A stretch of DNA of 64,000 nt from Dermacentor variabilis (GCF_050947875.1 NC_134570.1:244086584-244150583), one strand, 5' to 3'. Counted from the stretch's first letter, positions 8,765 through 20,136 are shown. Program-made: numbers and translations. The notes: generated from the letters alone by a model not told the origin.

Positions 8765-10919
8765 TTTATACAGGGTGTCTACGAAGTTGACATTTCCAAA
8801 TTCCCCGAGTTTCCCAGGCTTTCCCTGAGCACCTTTGCAAAATTTTCTGAATCAGGCAGAGCTTTGTTTAGTCAAGAGAGGCTAACACCATGTTGCCCGA
8901 TGCTGTCACTCTCTAGTAAGCATGTTGAAAAAAAAATGACTTAATCCAGTTTGAATAGTAAGGAGTAATATCCATTTTATTTAAAAAGAAAACAGAAGGA
9001 AGGTGTTAGTAAAATGCACAGTGAAAATAAACGGTAAAACCCATTCCAAATTGAGTCGGACATCTTCAAATACGAATGAAAAGGAGATGCATACAGAAGT
9101 AAATATTTTTGAATATGAGCTATTTCTATCAACTGATAGCAAGCTTATCGGTACGAGGCCTGAACTCTGTCACAACGAAGATTCTCTCTCAGCAGCTGTG
9201 AAGTCAACCTCAACTGTCCTGACATACTCTCAGCCCGTACACAACATCTCAATCTTGGGTTTCACTGATTTAGAGAATTTATCTAGGTTTGCATGAGGGA
9301 CACCTGCCTCTCGGCATAAGCCAACACTGTTTTTTGAGCTCAAGCTCCTTCAAAAAGGCGGCGGCACGCTTCTTTTCCCAATAATTCCTCAGTGCGTCAG
9401 TCCTTTCTGTTCTCATCCTCCTTCTGCCATGCATTCACCCCATGGATCATTTGAAGCATCCGCTTTGTCAGCTGTAAGTCAACGACCGTGTCCGGACTCC
9501 CTAGGGGCTGCAAAAACGTCCGAAAAAAATGAATGCATGTCTTTAACTGTCCTTAAAGGGAAGCTGAAGAGTTTTCCAGAAAAGATGAGTGAAGAGCTCT
9601 ACGTAATCAACCCTCCGAATTCTAATGTCTCATCGAAATTGAGCGAAAGAAATCGCAAACACATTTTGTTTCAACGAAAAGTGCAGCAGCAGGCTCGGGC
9701 AGCTCACGCGCCTCGTTTCGCCTGTGATTGGTCGGGCACCTCGCGACGTCAACATTGGTGTTCTTCCGGACCGGTCGCTGCCGCCACACATGAAGCATGG
9801 TGCAAGGTGGTTTGGCGCTGTGGTTTGGCGAGACGGTAATGGTAAATTTCGAGAGCTTGCATTTCTCTGAGGAGTTCGCCGTTGCTCCCTACATGTATAC
9901 GTAGCCGGCCTCTCCAAGAAGCAAATGATGCTGGTAGCAAGCAGTACTTTCGACGCGAACGAAAGCAAAGTGTTAGCATCTCCTCATGTTAGAAATGTTC
10001 TTTGGTGAGTATGCTTTTTGCAAAGCTGTATTCAGCGACCCAGTGAGTTCATTTCCAGGCAAATAACTGTATTGTTATGTTCCTGCATGCCTCCTCGTGG
10101 AACGTAAGGAGGGATGAGATCGTCGGCATTTGTGCACTGCCCCAAAGCTGTCGGCAATCTACACAGACAGTTTGCATGTGGGAAAAGTTTTCCGGCTTTT
10201 GTAGCATGTGTAGTGGTCTTCATCAGCGTGCCATCCGCACGCTACTCATAACCGGAGCCGTAAAGGTGGCGAATTGCGTTGGCTATGTGAGACTGCAGGT
10301 TTCTCTCTGTGCGCGAACGGGAGCGCAGCGTACTGGCGTGTGCCGGCTTTCGAAAACATGAAAATTTTACATTTGCACCGCATTATGGTAGCTGCATGTT
10401 GGCTGTTTCACAACACACGTGCGAATAGAAAATTAATGGCGGTTTGCGACGAAACATGCTTCAAGGGTGGGGGATGAACATGTACCTTCCGTTCAGCGTG
10501 CTAACACGAAGGACTGTCATTACTGTCCAATTCTCGACGCAGGCCTACGTTGTGTTGCGTCTTTCGAAGCCTTCCCGCCTACCTTGCAAGCATCGAGGGT
10601 ATGGCATATCACCGCTTCACAGTTTTGGGCCAATTTTTCAATCGAACAAGGACAGGAGCTGCTACGTGGCTGCTGATTCCCGCCATTACTGATGCTCTCA
10701 TCTGGCAACTGGAGCCACCTTGTGCGCGGTCAACGCCGCTGGTCTATTAAACCCGCCTCCGTTCTGCTGCCAGTCGGGGCTTGCTACTGCGCAGGCACCT
10801 GTCATGACTGTCCCTTTCTTTAAGCAGGTTAGTTACCTTATGCTGCTTCATTTCGCAGCAGCAACCCCTTCTTGCTTGCGATATCGTGCCCCCCTTGAAT
10901 TCGTGACTTTTGTCGACGT

Positions 10920-11125
10920 TTGCTGACAATGGTTTATTTGTATGCAAATGCTGTTGACGTGGCTTTTACGCTCATTTTGTCTGGGGATGTCGACCTTAAT
11001 CCCGGTCCTGATCAAAACACTGCACCGTCCTTTGAATCCATTTCTAATACCTTGTCGAGACTTGAAGCATCGCAAACTACCTTGTTATCTGAGGTAACAA
11101 TGATCCGTGTTGCCCAAAGCAATAT
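10920..11125 (+). pseudogene. LINE C ORF1 N-terminus with 2A-like motif
   Basis: A hydrophobic stretch (VDVAFTLILSG) leads into DVDLNPGP at 10986-11009, a 2A-like motif matching D-V-x-x-N-P-G-P. A coiled-coil start follows (LSRLEASQTTLLSEVTMIRV). The frame is interrupted at 11126 by the 5' LTR. The leader ATG at 10804 is in a different frame from the motif, so a frameshift has occurred between them. Confidence 0.8.
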
Positions 11126-11292
11126 TGCTACGGCACAATATGTGCGATCACGAAAGGCGAGCAGTGTCAAGACGACGATGACGATTAGGAGCTAGCGCGG
11201 GCTGTTGCCTCTTGGCCAAGCGCAGCGTATTGCCTTGTAGCCTTGTAAATATACTTGTAAATAGCTTTTCGTCGGTGTCTTCCTACGTAACA
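11126..11292 (+). repeat. 5' LTR of the Ty3/gypsy element
   Basis: 167 bp, TG...CA bounded. It should hold the promoter and polyadenylation signals; I see TTGTAAATATACTTGTAAAT at about 11243-11262 but no clear TATA box. The likely primer-binding site is TGGTGGAGGTGGAC at 11297-11310, just inside the LTR; the matching tRNA was not identified. Confidence 0.93.
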
Positions 11293-11366
11293 TATCTGGT
11301 GGAGGTGGACGTTCCCTGTACCTCGTCACGGAGCTTCGCAGTGGACGGTACGTCGAGCCTTCCTTC

Positions 11367-12617
11367 ATGGCTCCCGGCGACGACAACCCGATTCCGCCGG
11401 CTCCTACACCTGCTGCCACTTCGACGACCTACATCACTCTCCCCGCTCCCCGTGATCCTGGCGTATTCTCAGGCAAAGATGGGGAAGACGTCGATGACTG
11501 GATCAGCCTGTATGAACACGTCAGCCGCAATAACCAGTGGGACCCTACTATTATGCTCGCCAACGTAGTCTTTTACCTCGGTGGCACACCTAGAGTTTGG
11601 TATCGCACGCACGAAGATGAGCTCACCAGTTGGGATTCACTTAAGACACAGCTTCGAGACTTGTTCGGCAACCCCTACGGTCACCAACTTGCCGCGCAGA
11701 AGGCGCTTTCCGGCCGTGTGCAAACGTCCACAGAGCCCTATGTCACGTACATTCAGGACGTCTTGGCTCTGTGCCGCAAAGTTGACACCCACATGACTGA
11801 GTCAGACAAGGTTTCCCACATCCTCAAAGGTATTGCCGATGACGCCTTCAACTCGCTCGTGTGCAACAACGTAGCGATGGTGGATGCTGTTATAAAAGAG
11901 TGCCGCCGCCTGGAACTCGCCAAAAGCCGACGTATTGACCAGAAGTTTGCCCGCCTGCTCAAAACCCCAGCGACATCTTCCTGTGCCGACGCTCCTCGTC
12001 CCAACAACACTGCTGATGTTACCAGGATCGTCCGGCGTGAGATCGAGGCCGCCTATCCGGCTGCCTTCGACTCCAGTCCCGCCAACACATCTGCAGTCAC
12101 GGTCTCACTGATCCAGGCAGTTATCCGCCAGGAGTTCGAAAACATGGGTCTTCACACCATCTGCTCTGCCCATCGCCCTGATACCCGCCCGGCTTCTTCC
12201 ATTCCGCCCCGTCCCGCATCTTCTTGCCCATCACGTTTCCGCAACCCATCTGAATGGCGCACTGCTGACGACAAGCCCATTTGTTTCTACTGCCATCGAA
12301 TCGGGCACATTTCTCGGCACTGTCGCAGTCGCTGGAATTCCCCGATCCGGTCTACTTACACTGCCTACTCTCGCTCACCAGGTGGCCCTTCTCGTCCCTA
12401 TGCCGCACGCTCCGATAATGCCGCCACTGATTCTCCTGCAACGAACCGCCCCTATTCTCGTTCGCCTTCGCCCCAACGACGACAATCTCGCTCTCCCCAG
12501 CCCCGTCGCTCCTATTCGCCGACTCCCTTCGGACGCCGCTCCCAGCCGCAAAACAAGACGATGCAGCGCCTCGAGGTGACGCTGCATTGCTCCCTCCACC
12601 GCCAAATCCTCTACTGA
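11367..12617 (+). CDS. Ty3/gypsy Gag (capsid and nucleocapsid)
   Basis: 416 residues, intact, starting at the first ATG after the 5' LTR. The N-terminal half has the retrotransposon Gag capsid signature (FSGKDGEDVDDWISLYEHV, VFYLGGTPRVWY, LRDLFGNPYG, LKGIADDAFNSL). Near residue 310 is one CCHC zinc knuckle, CFYCHRIGHISRHC, for RNA binding. The tail is rich in Arg, Ser and Pro (RSPSPQRRQSRSPQPRR). The gene ends at 12617 and overlaps pol, which lies in the -1 frame, so pol is expected by -1 frameshifting. A run GCAAAACAAG near 12548-12557 is a possible slip site. Confidence 0.92.
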   Translation: MAPGDDNPIPPAPTPAATSTTYITLPAPRDPGVFSGKDGEDVDDWISLYEHVSRNNQWDPTIMLANVVFYLGGTPRVWYRTHEDELTSWDSLKTQLRDLFGNPYGHQLAAQKALSGRVQTSTEPYVTYIQDVLALCRKVDTHMTESDKVSHILKGIADDAFNSLVCNNVAMVDAVIKECRRLELAKSRRIDQKFARLLKTPATSSCADAPRPNNTADVTRIVRREIEAAYPAAFDSSPANTSAVTVSLIQAVIRQEFENMGLHTICSAHRPDTRPASSIPPRPASSCPSRFRNPSEWRTADDKPICFYCHRIGHISRHCRSRWNSPIRSTYTAYSRSPGGPSRPYAARSDNAATDSPATNRPYSRSPSPQRRQSRSPQPRRSYSPTPFGRRSQPQNKTMQRLEVTLHCSLHRQILY

Positions 12618-15600
12618 CGTTGCCCACTCATCTGAACCTTCTTGACGTGCAAGTCGACGGTGTTTCTGTGTCTGCACTCATAGACACTGGGGCGCATTTG
12701 TCCGTAATGAGCGCTGACCTTCGTAACCGGCTCAAGAAAATTATCACGCCCGCCACGACGCCTGTTGTCCGTGTCGCCGATGGCGGAACAGCTCCCGTTA
12801 TTGGTATCTGTACCGCCCGCGTCTCCTTCGCCGATCGCTCAACAATCGTGCTATTCACTGTCATCGCCCACTGTCCCCACGACATCATCCTCGGCTTAGA
12901 CTTCCTCTCCGCACATTCTGCTCTCATCGATTGTTCCGCCAGTACTCTCCGCCTTGACCTGCTTGTTCTCGATCCTGCTGAACCACACCCCAGTCGCCTC
13001 AGTTCCGCCGACTTCGTTCGCTTGCCACCTTCGGCCCTGACCTACGTTGACCTAGTGTCATCCCCACCAGTCCCCGACGGTCACTACATCGCGGCTCCTA
13101 TGCAAGACGTCCTCCTTACACACGGGATCACAGTACCTCATACAGTTTTATCTATTACGGCGAATTGCGTCTGCCTGCCAGTGGTCAACTTTGGCTTGAC
13201 GGCACAAGTGCTGCCACGTGAGATGTCTCTGGCCCACCTTTGCTCATTCGAGGATCACTCAGTAGCATCCATTGCAGTTGACGACACTTCATCCGATACT
13301 CCTCTACCATCGCAGTCGGCACAGTGTACCATCGCTCACTTCCAGAATATGATTGCCCCCGACTTGCCGTCCGAGCACGCTCGTGAACTCTACCGCGTTC
13401 TGTTTTCCTACCATGATATTTTTGACTTTAACGATCGTCCTTTGGCCCAAACTACAGCTGTCAAACATCGCATTAATACCGGCGATGCCCCTCCTATTCA
13501 TCGCCGCCCGTATCAAGTGTTACCAGCTGAGCGTCAAGTTATTCACGCAGAAGTTCGCAAAATGCTTGCTAAGAACATTATTGAACCATCATATGGTCCA
13601 TGGGCGTCACCTGTAGTACTGGTCAAAAAGAAGGATGGCTCATGGCGCTTTTGCTTGGATTATGGGCACCTTAATAGGGTTACCAAAAAGGACGTGTATC
13701 CCCTACCTCGGATTGATGACGCCCTTGACTGCCTCCACGGTGCTCACTATTTCTCCTCTATTGACCTTCGCTCCGGCTACTGGCAGATTGCCATGGACGA
13801 TCTCGACCGCGAGAAGACTGCTTTTGTCACACCCGACGGTCTTTATCAATTCAAAGTGATGCCGTTCGGTCTATGTAACGCCCCTGCCACTTTTGAACGC
13901 ATGATGGACTCCCTTCTTCACGGATTCAAATGGTCCACGTGCCTGTGCTACCTGGACGACGTTATCGTATTCTCCCCAACGTTTGCTACGCACCTCGAGC
14001 GCCTCTCAGCAGTCCTGGACGTTTTTCGTCGAGCCGGTCTGCAAGTCAACGCATCCAAGTGCTAATTCGGCCGTCGCCAGATTACCGTCCTTGGACATCT
14101 CGTTGACGCGAACGGAGTGCAACCGGACCCTGGCAAGATCCATGCTGTTGCGCACTTCCCTGTTCCGAAGTGTGTCAAGGATGTGCGCAGCTTCATCGAC
14201 CTTTGTTCGTACTTCCGCCGTTTCGTGAGAAATTTCGCCGCCATAGCACGACCACTAACCGAGCTTTTGAAAAAAGATGCCCCTTTCCAGTCTGGCGATA
14301 ACGAGGCCTCTGCATTCTCACACCTAATCGACATTCTCACAACGCCTCCCGTTCTGGCCCATTTCGATCCTTCTGCGCCTACCGAAGTCCGTAGTGATGC
14401 CAGCGGTCACGGAATTGGCGCGGTACTGGCACAACGCCAGCGTGGCCACGACCGGGTTATCGCTTACGCCAGCAGGCTCCTCTCACCCGCGGAGCGCAAC
14501 TATTTCATCACTGAGCGTGAGTGTCTGGCCCTGGTTTGGGCGGTTGCGAAATTCCGCCCATACTTATATGGCCGATCCTTTTCCGTTGTCACAGACAATC
14601 ACGCGCTTTGCTGGTTATGCTCACTGAAAGATCCTACAGGAAGACTTGGTCGCTGGGCCTTACGCCTCCAAGAATATTCGTATACTGTCACCTATAAATC
14701 TGGCTGACTACACAAGGACGCTGACTGCCTGTCTCGCTACCCGGTCGACGAGCCTGACGACGCCGACAGTAGTAGCGCCAACGGCATTTTCTCTGTGTCT
14801 GCCATCGCTAACATCGCCGATGAGCAGTACCGAGACCTATCGCTGCGAGCACTTATCGAGCGTCTGCGTTCTACACCTACCGACGCATCCGTTCGCCGAT
14901 ATGTCCTCCAGGGCGGCATTCTGTATTGAAGGAACTTCCTCCCTGACGGCTCTGACTTTCTTCTTGTCGTGCCAAAACAGCTACGACAGACTGTGCTCTT
15001 TGAGATGCATGACGCACCCACCGCAGGACATCTTGGGGTAACCCGCACGTACGACCGCGTCCGCCGCCGCTTCTATTGGCCTGGTCTCGCTCGCTCCGTT
15101 CGACGCTATGTTGCTGCCTGTGATCCCTGCCAGCGTCGGAAAACACCTCAGGTGCTACCTGCCGGTCATCTCCAGCCGATCACCGTCCCTGTGGAACCGT
15201 TCTTTCGTGTTGGATTAGACCTGCTCGGTCCCTTTCCCACGTCATCCTCTGGGAACAAATGGGTAGCCGTCGCGACTGATTACGCCACCCGATACGCTAT
15301 CACTCGGGCTCTCCCTACCAGTTGCGCCACTGACGTCGCGGACTTTCTCTTGCGTGATATTATCTTGCTTCATGGCGCCCCGCGACAGCTCCTTACTGAC
15401 CATGGTCGAAACTTTCTCTCGAAAGTTATCGCTGACATTGTGCGTTCCTGCTCCATTCAACACAAACTGACTACCTCATACCATCCTCAAACCAATGGCC
15501 CGACAGAGCGGTTAAACCGTACTCTTACCGATATGCTGGCCAAGTACGTTTCCAAGGACCACCACGACTGGGACATTGCCCTTCCTTACGTAACATTTCC

Positions 15601-16080
15601 GTACAATTCTTCCCGGCACGACACCGCTGGAATTTCTCCCTTTTATCTACTGTACGGTCGCGAACCTACCTCACCTTTAGACACGGCACTTCCTCTTCCT
15701 CCTGCTGCGGTCTCAACAAGCGAGTATGCGCGCGACGCCATCGCCCTCGCCGACCATGCACGCCAGCTTGCCCGTGCTCGACTGACGGCCTCCCAAACCA
15801 CTCAGCAGTGCCAGTACAACGCCCGCCATCGTGACGTACAGCTTTCGCCTGGTGCGCTCGTGCTCCTGTGGTCGCCCACTCGTCACGTCGGAATTTCAGA
15901 GAAGCTCCTTTCGCGATACACGGGGCCCTAACGCGTGCTGCGCCAGGTGACGAAGTGACGCCTGTGACTTACGAAATTGCTCCTGTGGGTTCAACCTCGT
16001 CCTCTCCTCTAGCATCTAGTGATGTCGTACACGTCAGTAGGCTCAAGGCCTACTACACTGCTTCCGAGTCCGATCTTTAG
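12542..16080 (+). pseudogene. Ty3/gypsy Pol (protease, RT, RNase H, integrase), four in-frame stops
   Basis: One frame carries an aspartic protease (SALIDTGAHLSVMS near 12680). The RT follows (SPVVLVKKKDGSWRFCLDY, PFGLCNAPATFERMMD, with YLDD at 13949-13960). RNase H has [16 protein letters not shown] and [11 protein letters not shown]. Integrase has an HHCC zinc finger (HDAPTAGHLG, CDPCQRRK) and a DDE core (VGLDLLGPFP, LTDHGRNF, TNGPTERLNRT). Stops are TAA 14063, TGA 14705, TGA 14927 and TAA 15929. A frameshift near 15950 moves the end to another frame (VTYEIAP, VVHVSRLKAYY, stop at 16080). The pre-protease frame is open upstream of 12587. The copy cannot make active Pol by itself. Confidence 0.94.
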
Positions 16081-16114
16081 TCGCTCTGGGACGGGGTTTT
16101 GCCGCCGGGGGTAG

Positions 16115-16281
16115 TGCTACGGCACAAAATGTGCGATCACGAAAGGCGAGCAGTGTGAAGACGACGACGACGATTAGAAGCTAGCGCGGGCTGTTGCCTC
16201 TTGGCCAAGCGCAGCGTATTGCCTTGTAGCATTGTAAATATACTTGTAAATAGCTTTTCGTCGGTGTCTTCCTACGTAACA
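16115..16281 (+). repeat. 3' LTR of the Ty3/gypsy element
   Basis: 167 bp, same length as the 5' LTR, with five substitutions between them. A purine-rich stretch (GCCGGGGGTAG, 16104-16114) precedes it and is the likely polypurine tract. It is followed by ATAT and by LINE C ORF1 sequence. Confidence 0.93.
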
Positions 16282-16285
16282 ATAT

Positions 16286-16895
16286 TGAACATCTCATCAA
16301 CAGTCTTTTCAAGTCATGTTGATGCCTTAGAAAAACTTGCTGAAAATAACCGTTACGCCACTTCAAAGTCAGTCTGCTCCCCTAATGCTGAAATTGCCAA
16401 ACTTACTGCTGAAGTACATGCCTTAGCCGGAAAGTGCGACGACTCAGAAAACTGTCAGCGCCGCTCAAATCTGCTATTTTTTTAAATTCCGGATGAGAAT
16501 GGGGGGGGGGGAGGGAGAGCTGGACGCGATCAGAGTCGCATGTTGTCTCATTTTGTGCTGATAAGTTAGCCATTACGATTAACAGCAGTGATATTGAAAG
16601 GGCGCATAGACTAGGACATTGCCAGGTTGGAAATAACCGTTCGATAATTGCAAAGTTTGCAAGATTTAAGGACAAAAGTTCGATTCTTTCTGCACCATCA
16701 AAGCTGAAGGATACGCCCTTTGCAGTTCGTGAAGATTACTCGGCACGTGTCAGAATAGCCCTCCAAAAACTTTTTGCACGTGCGCAAGAGGCTCGGTCCA
16801 GTTCCTTTGAGATTCGTTTTGACAAGCTAGCAATGAACAACAAATTATTCAGTTACGACTATCTGACTGATACCGTTAGAGAACTGAAGTCATAG
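16286..16895 (+). pseudogene. LINE C ORF1, remainder
   Basis: After the Ty3 insertion, 16317-16485 gives a coiled coil (VDALEKLAENN, EIAKLTAEVHAL) ending in RRSNLLFF, the RNP2-like strand. A break follows around a G-run (16501-16511). From about 16575 the frame reads ERAHRLGHCQVG, RSIIAKFARFKDKSSIL, TPFAVREDYS and FDKLAMNNKLFSYD, to TAG at 16893-16895. This is the RRM-like and C-terminal domain. It has no start codon of its own, so a start-based search would miss it. Confidence 0.78.
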
Positions 16896-16969
16896 TGTTA
16901 ACAGCAAACTCGCTCGCTGTTATCCTGCCACACCACATGGCCACATTCACGCCAGCCTAAAGTACCAGT

Positions 16970-18136
16970 GTGCGACAGTATTTCATTCCTTCTGGAAACG
17001 TACGAAGCTATCTTCCTAAAAAAGACCTAATAGAAGCTGTTATTGATGACAGTTCTGCCAACATTGCAATATTTACAGAGTCATGGCTTACTACTGATAT
17101 AGACACGGAAGAACTTTTGTCCAATGACGTGTTCAACGCCTTCAGAATTGACAGGGTTGGTCGCAGGGGGGGTCTTGTTCTCTTACTGATTAAATCTGAT
17201 CTGTCTTCCTTCACAATAATAATAAACAACGAACAAGAAATTCTTTGCGTTAAAGTTTCTTTTCATTTTTGCACAAATATTATTATCGCGTGCTACCGTG
17301 CGCCCGACTGCGATAAATATTTTACGAAAGACTTACACAACTTGCTTTTGGATTTATTTGCTACTTCAAGGGGGGTATGGTAGCGCGATTCAAAGACAGG
17401 ACAAAAGAAGACACAAAGAGACACACACAGCGCTGTCCTGTCTTTGAATCGCGCAACCATACCCCTCTTGAAGATGCATTACCAACAAGCCCACATTGCA
17501 ACCCTCGTGAACTTTATTTGCTACATTTCCCAAAAGTAACTTCATCCTCTGCGGTGATTTTAACCTTCCTGACATTAACAGGGATAAAATGACAGCAGCT
17601 TCTCAGCTATCTAAAGAATTTATTGATCTTCTAACATTTACCTTCACACAAATGGTGTCTACGCCGACTCGCGGTGCTAATATTCTTGATTTAGTTTTGG
17701 TTTCCAACCCCGATGCTGTTCAATCATTAACATGTATTTATGGCCTAAGTGGTGTTACAAAATGGTGTTATTTGACCTGACCTTTCAGGTACCAACCAGT
17801 CAACCTTCAACAAAATATGTCCGCGATTACAACAAAGCAGACTTCTCAGAAATAAATCGGGAATTAGATGCTTTTTTTGTGTCTTTTGAGCAGTCCGCTT
17901 CCTCGCGAAGTGTAGAGGGCAATTTGCTACTTTATAAACAGAAGATATTGTCTCTTGTCGAGAAATATGCGCCACTTGTCCGCATTCAAGGCGATGTCGA
18001 TAAACCGTGGTTCACCAACTCCTTTAGGAAGCTCGTAAACAAGAAAAGCGCCTTTTTCGGGCAGCTAAACACTCGGACTGTGATTCTAAATGGGAAAAGT
18101 AATTTGCGTGCCTGTGCCAATACCATAATTTCTTAA
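16970..18136 (+). pseudogene. LINE C endonuclease and linker
   Basis: The endonuclease starts with GNVRSYLPKKDLIEAV and shows TESWLTTDIDTEELL (catalytic Glu), RRGGLVLLL, ACYRAPDC and, beyond the hairpin insertion, FILCGDFNLPDI (read across 17525-17580) and VSTPTRGANILDLV. A frameshift near 17750 removes the SDH block. The linker 17790-18136 contains VRDYNKADFSEINRELDAFF and KPWFTNSFRKLVNKK. The frame is restored exactly if the 17365-17512 insertion and one repeat copy are removed. Confidence 0.83.
17365..17512. repeat. 148-bp hairpin retroposon in LINE C with 12-bp target duplication
   Basis: The direct repeat TTTATTTGCTAC (17353-17364 and 17513-17524) flanks the insert. Removing the insert and one repeat restores the LINE C endonuclease frame as LFATFPKS. 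Inside, arms starting GGGTATGGTAGCGCGATTCA and its complement meet near AGCGCT (about 17420). A tail follows with ATTACCAACAAGCCCA. A duplication of this length points to retrotransposition. It shares the module seen at 2495-2577, 2613-2710, 8331-8415 and 38650-38750. Confidence 0.83.
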
Positions 18137-18248
18137 GGCACTCAAAAAGAAATATTATCATATAGACCTTCTTAGTATCCTTTGTGAAAACCCATAGAAA
18201 TTTTGGAAACTTCTACCTTCAAACCGCAATGCTTCTCACAATATAACT

Positions 18249-19910
18249 TTGTCATATCCTGATGGATCACCTGTCTCTACTGATCATCGATTCGATGTCA
18301 TGAATTCTTATTTCTCTTCCGTTTTCACTCAAGCACCCGCCTTATGTAACAGTACCCTTCCTGACTGCAACTTTTCCTGCATGCGTCCAATTGACATCAC
18401 ATCTGAGGGCATTTTGGCCCTGATCAATAATATCAAGGTCTCCAGTGCTCCAGGCCCGGATAAAATTCCCGCTAAAGTTATCAATAGCACTAAGGTGCTT
18501 ACTAGTAAAATTCTACAAATCATCTTTACGCAGTCCATAACTACAGTACCAATCCTAACGAGTGGAAGTTAAGCAAGGTTGCCCCGGTTTTCAAAAGTGG
18601 CGACAGAACCGATCCATCGAATTATCGCCCGATATCACTCACCTCTATTGCCTGCAAACTTCTTGAACACCTAATCTATTCTCATGTTGCCTCTCATCTT
18701 GAAGCTAACTCTTTCCTTTTCTGTAACCAGCATGGCTTCCGACCAGGTCACTCATGTGAAACTCAACTCTTTGGATTCACTACTGACCTCGATTTAAACC
18801 TTGATTCTCTCTTCCAAACAGACGTAATTTGTCTAGACTTTTCAAAAGCCTTTGACCGTGTACCTCACGAACAACTAATGATCAAAGTGAACAGCTTGTG
18901 TCTGCATCCTTTAATCACGTCCTGGATCCGGTGCCTCCTAATTGGCTAATCACAGTTTACAGAGATTGGACACCGTCCCTCTACAGTCACCGAAGTATTA
19001 TCTGGAGTACCGCAAGGTTCAGTCCTTGGACCCCATTTTGTTTTTAATTTTCATTAATGACCTCCCCTCTGGTATTTCGTCATTCATCCGGCTCTTTGCC
19101 GATTACTGCGTGCTGTACCGCCGTATAAACTCGTACAATGATCAGTTGCTTTTACAGCGTGACCTCACTACAATCGGAAAATGGTGCACAAAGTGGCTAA
19201 TGCAGCTAAACGTAAGAAAATGTAAGTTCAAGCGCATATCGCGGAAACACTCTCTCATGTCATACTCTTTGCATTGTCTTCCTATTGAGCTGGTTCAATC
19301 ATACAGGTACGTTGGTATCACCTTCACTAACAAGCTTACATGGTCAGAACATATTCAAAATCTGGTTACTGCCACTAATCGATCCCGGGGATTCATATGA
19401 CTGTCACTATCATCATCACCCCTGTGATCCGTCAACTAGCATGTGAAATATTTACCCGTACTAAACTGGAATTCGCATCGGCAATATGGAATCCCCATCA
19501 AGCGTACCTTGTTGAGCTACTGGAAGCCGTCCAAAATCACGTAGCCCGGTTTATTACATCCCAGTACGACTATCGGTTAAGTGTTAGAAACATCAAATCA
19601 TCCCTCCACATCCAATCATTAGTACATTGTCAAATAATCTCACCTATGCCTCTTTCAAAAGCTCTATTACAATTTCCCGCATTTACGTGACACACTTCTT
19701 TTGCCACCCAACCGTACTTCACGCCGTCTCTCAAACAACCTCAGTATTCAACGTCTTCACGGCTCTACTAAATCCTTCAACAGCTCTTTCTTGCCGCTAG
19801 CTATTGCAGAATGGATTAGTTTACCGGACCGCGTAGTAATCGAACGTAACCCTACCATGTTTCAAAACATACTAACGAACATTCTGAGTCTTGATGCTCA
19901 ATGGACTTGA
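18249..19910 (+). pseudogene. LINE C reverse transcriptase and C-terminal region
   Basis: The linker-to-RT sequence spans several frames: GILALINNIKVSSAPGPDKI (18249-18572), then from about 18580 VAPVFKSGDRTDPSNYRPIS, QHGFRPGHSCETQL and CLDFSKAFDRVPHEQL. After a frameshift at 18942-19400 it reads LFLIFINDLP and LFADYCVLYRRI. The FADD box is FADY, which would abolish polymerisation. The C-terminal block (LEFASAIWNPHQAYL) runs to 19690, and 19701-19910 resumes the same region (RTSRRLSNNLS, AIAEWISLPDRVV). Confidence 0.85.
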
Positions 19911-20136
19911 CTTATTTTTACTACATCACACTTTCTTTTAGTGCATCGGTTATTACTTTTTGTGTTTGACATTCATTTTATTACACCTTCTTTAGCCTTA
20001 TGAATGTTGTTTCTTACTTCAGTCATGACTGTTTGTACGTTTCTTTTTCTTATGTATGCTCCCCCCTTATGTAATACGCCAACAAGGGCCTTTAAGGGTC
20101 AATAAATGGTGATGATGACGATGAGCTAGCAATAAA

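Larger units (their letters stand above)
11126..16281 (+). mobile_element. Ty3/gypsy LTR retrotransposon, full length
   Basis: Length is 5,156 bp. Two 167-bp LTRs begin TGCTACGG and end ACGTAACA. A 4-bp target duplication ATAT flanks it (11122-11125 and 16282-16285). Internal order is gag, protease, RT, RNase H, integrase, which defines Ty3/gypsy. There is no envelope gene. Gag is open; pol is one frame with four stop codons and a late frameshift. The LTRs differ at five positions (about 97% identity), so insertion was fairly recent and younger than LINE C. Confidence 0.95.
10700..20118 (+). mobile_element. LINE C, CR1/L2-like retrotransposon, interrupted
   Basis: Plus-strand LINE inside the Kolobok-like element. 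The 5' boundary is approximate. Landmarks are a leader ATG at 10804 with CAG|GTTAGT at 10825-10833, a 2A-like motif at 10986-11009, ORF1, endonuclease, RT, C-terminal region, and AATAAA plus a (GATGAT)-type end at 20101-20118. The Ty3 element (11126-16281) and a hairpin retroposon (17365-17512) interrupt it. There are many frameshifts; the RT box is FADY (19095-19106), so the catalytic second Asp is lost. Confidence 0.85.

Noticed and set aside
9749..9979. Possible coding exons in the Kolobok left arm, minus strand
   Set aside because: Short overlapping frames without a recognised domain. Only SEEFAVAPYMY on the plus strand looked familiar, and it is broken by a stop.
17365..17512. Hammerhead ribozyme in the hairpin repeats
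   Set aside because: I looked for CTGATGA and a paired GAAA core and did not find them in these short copies.
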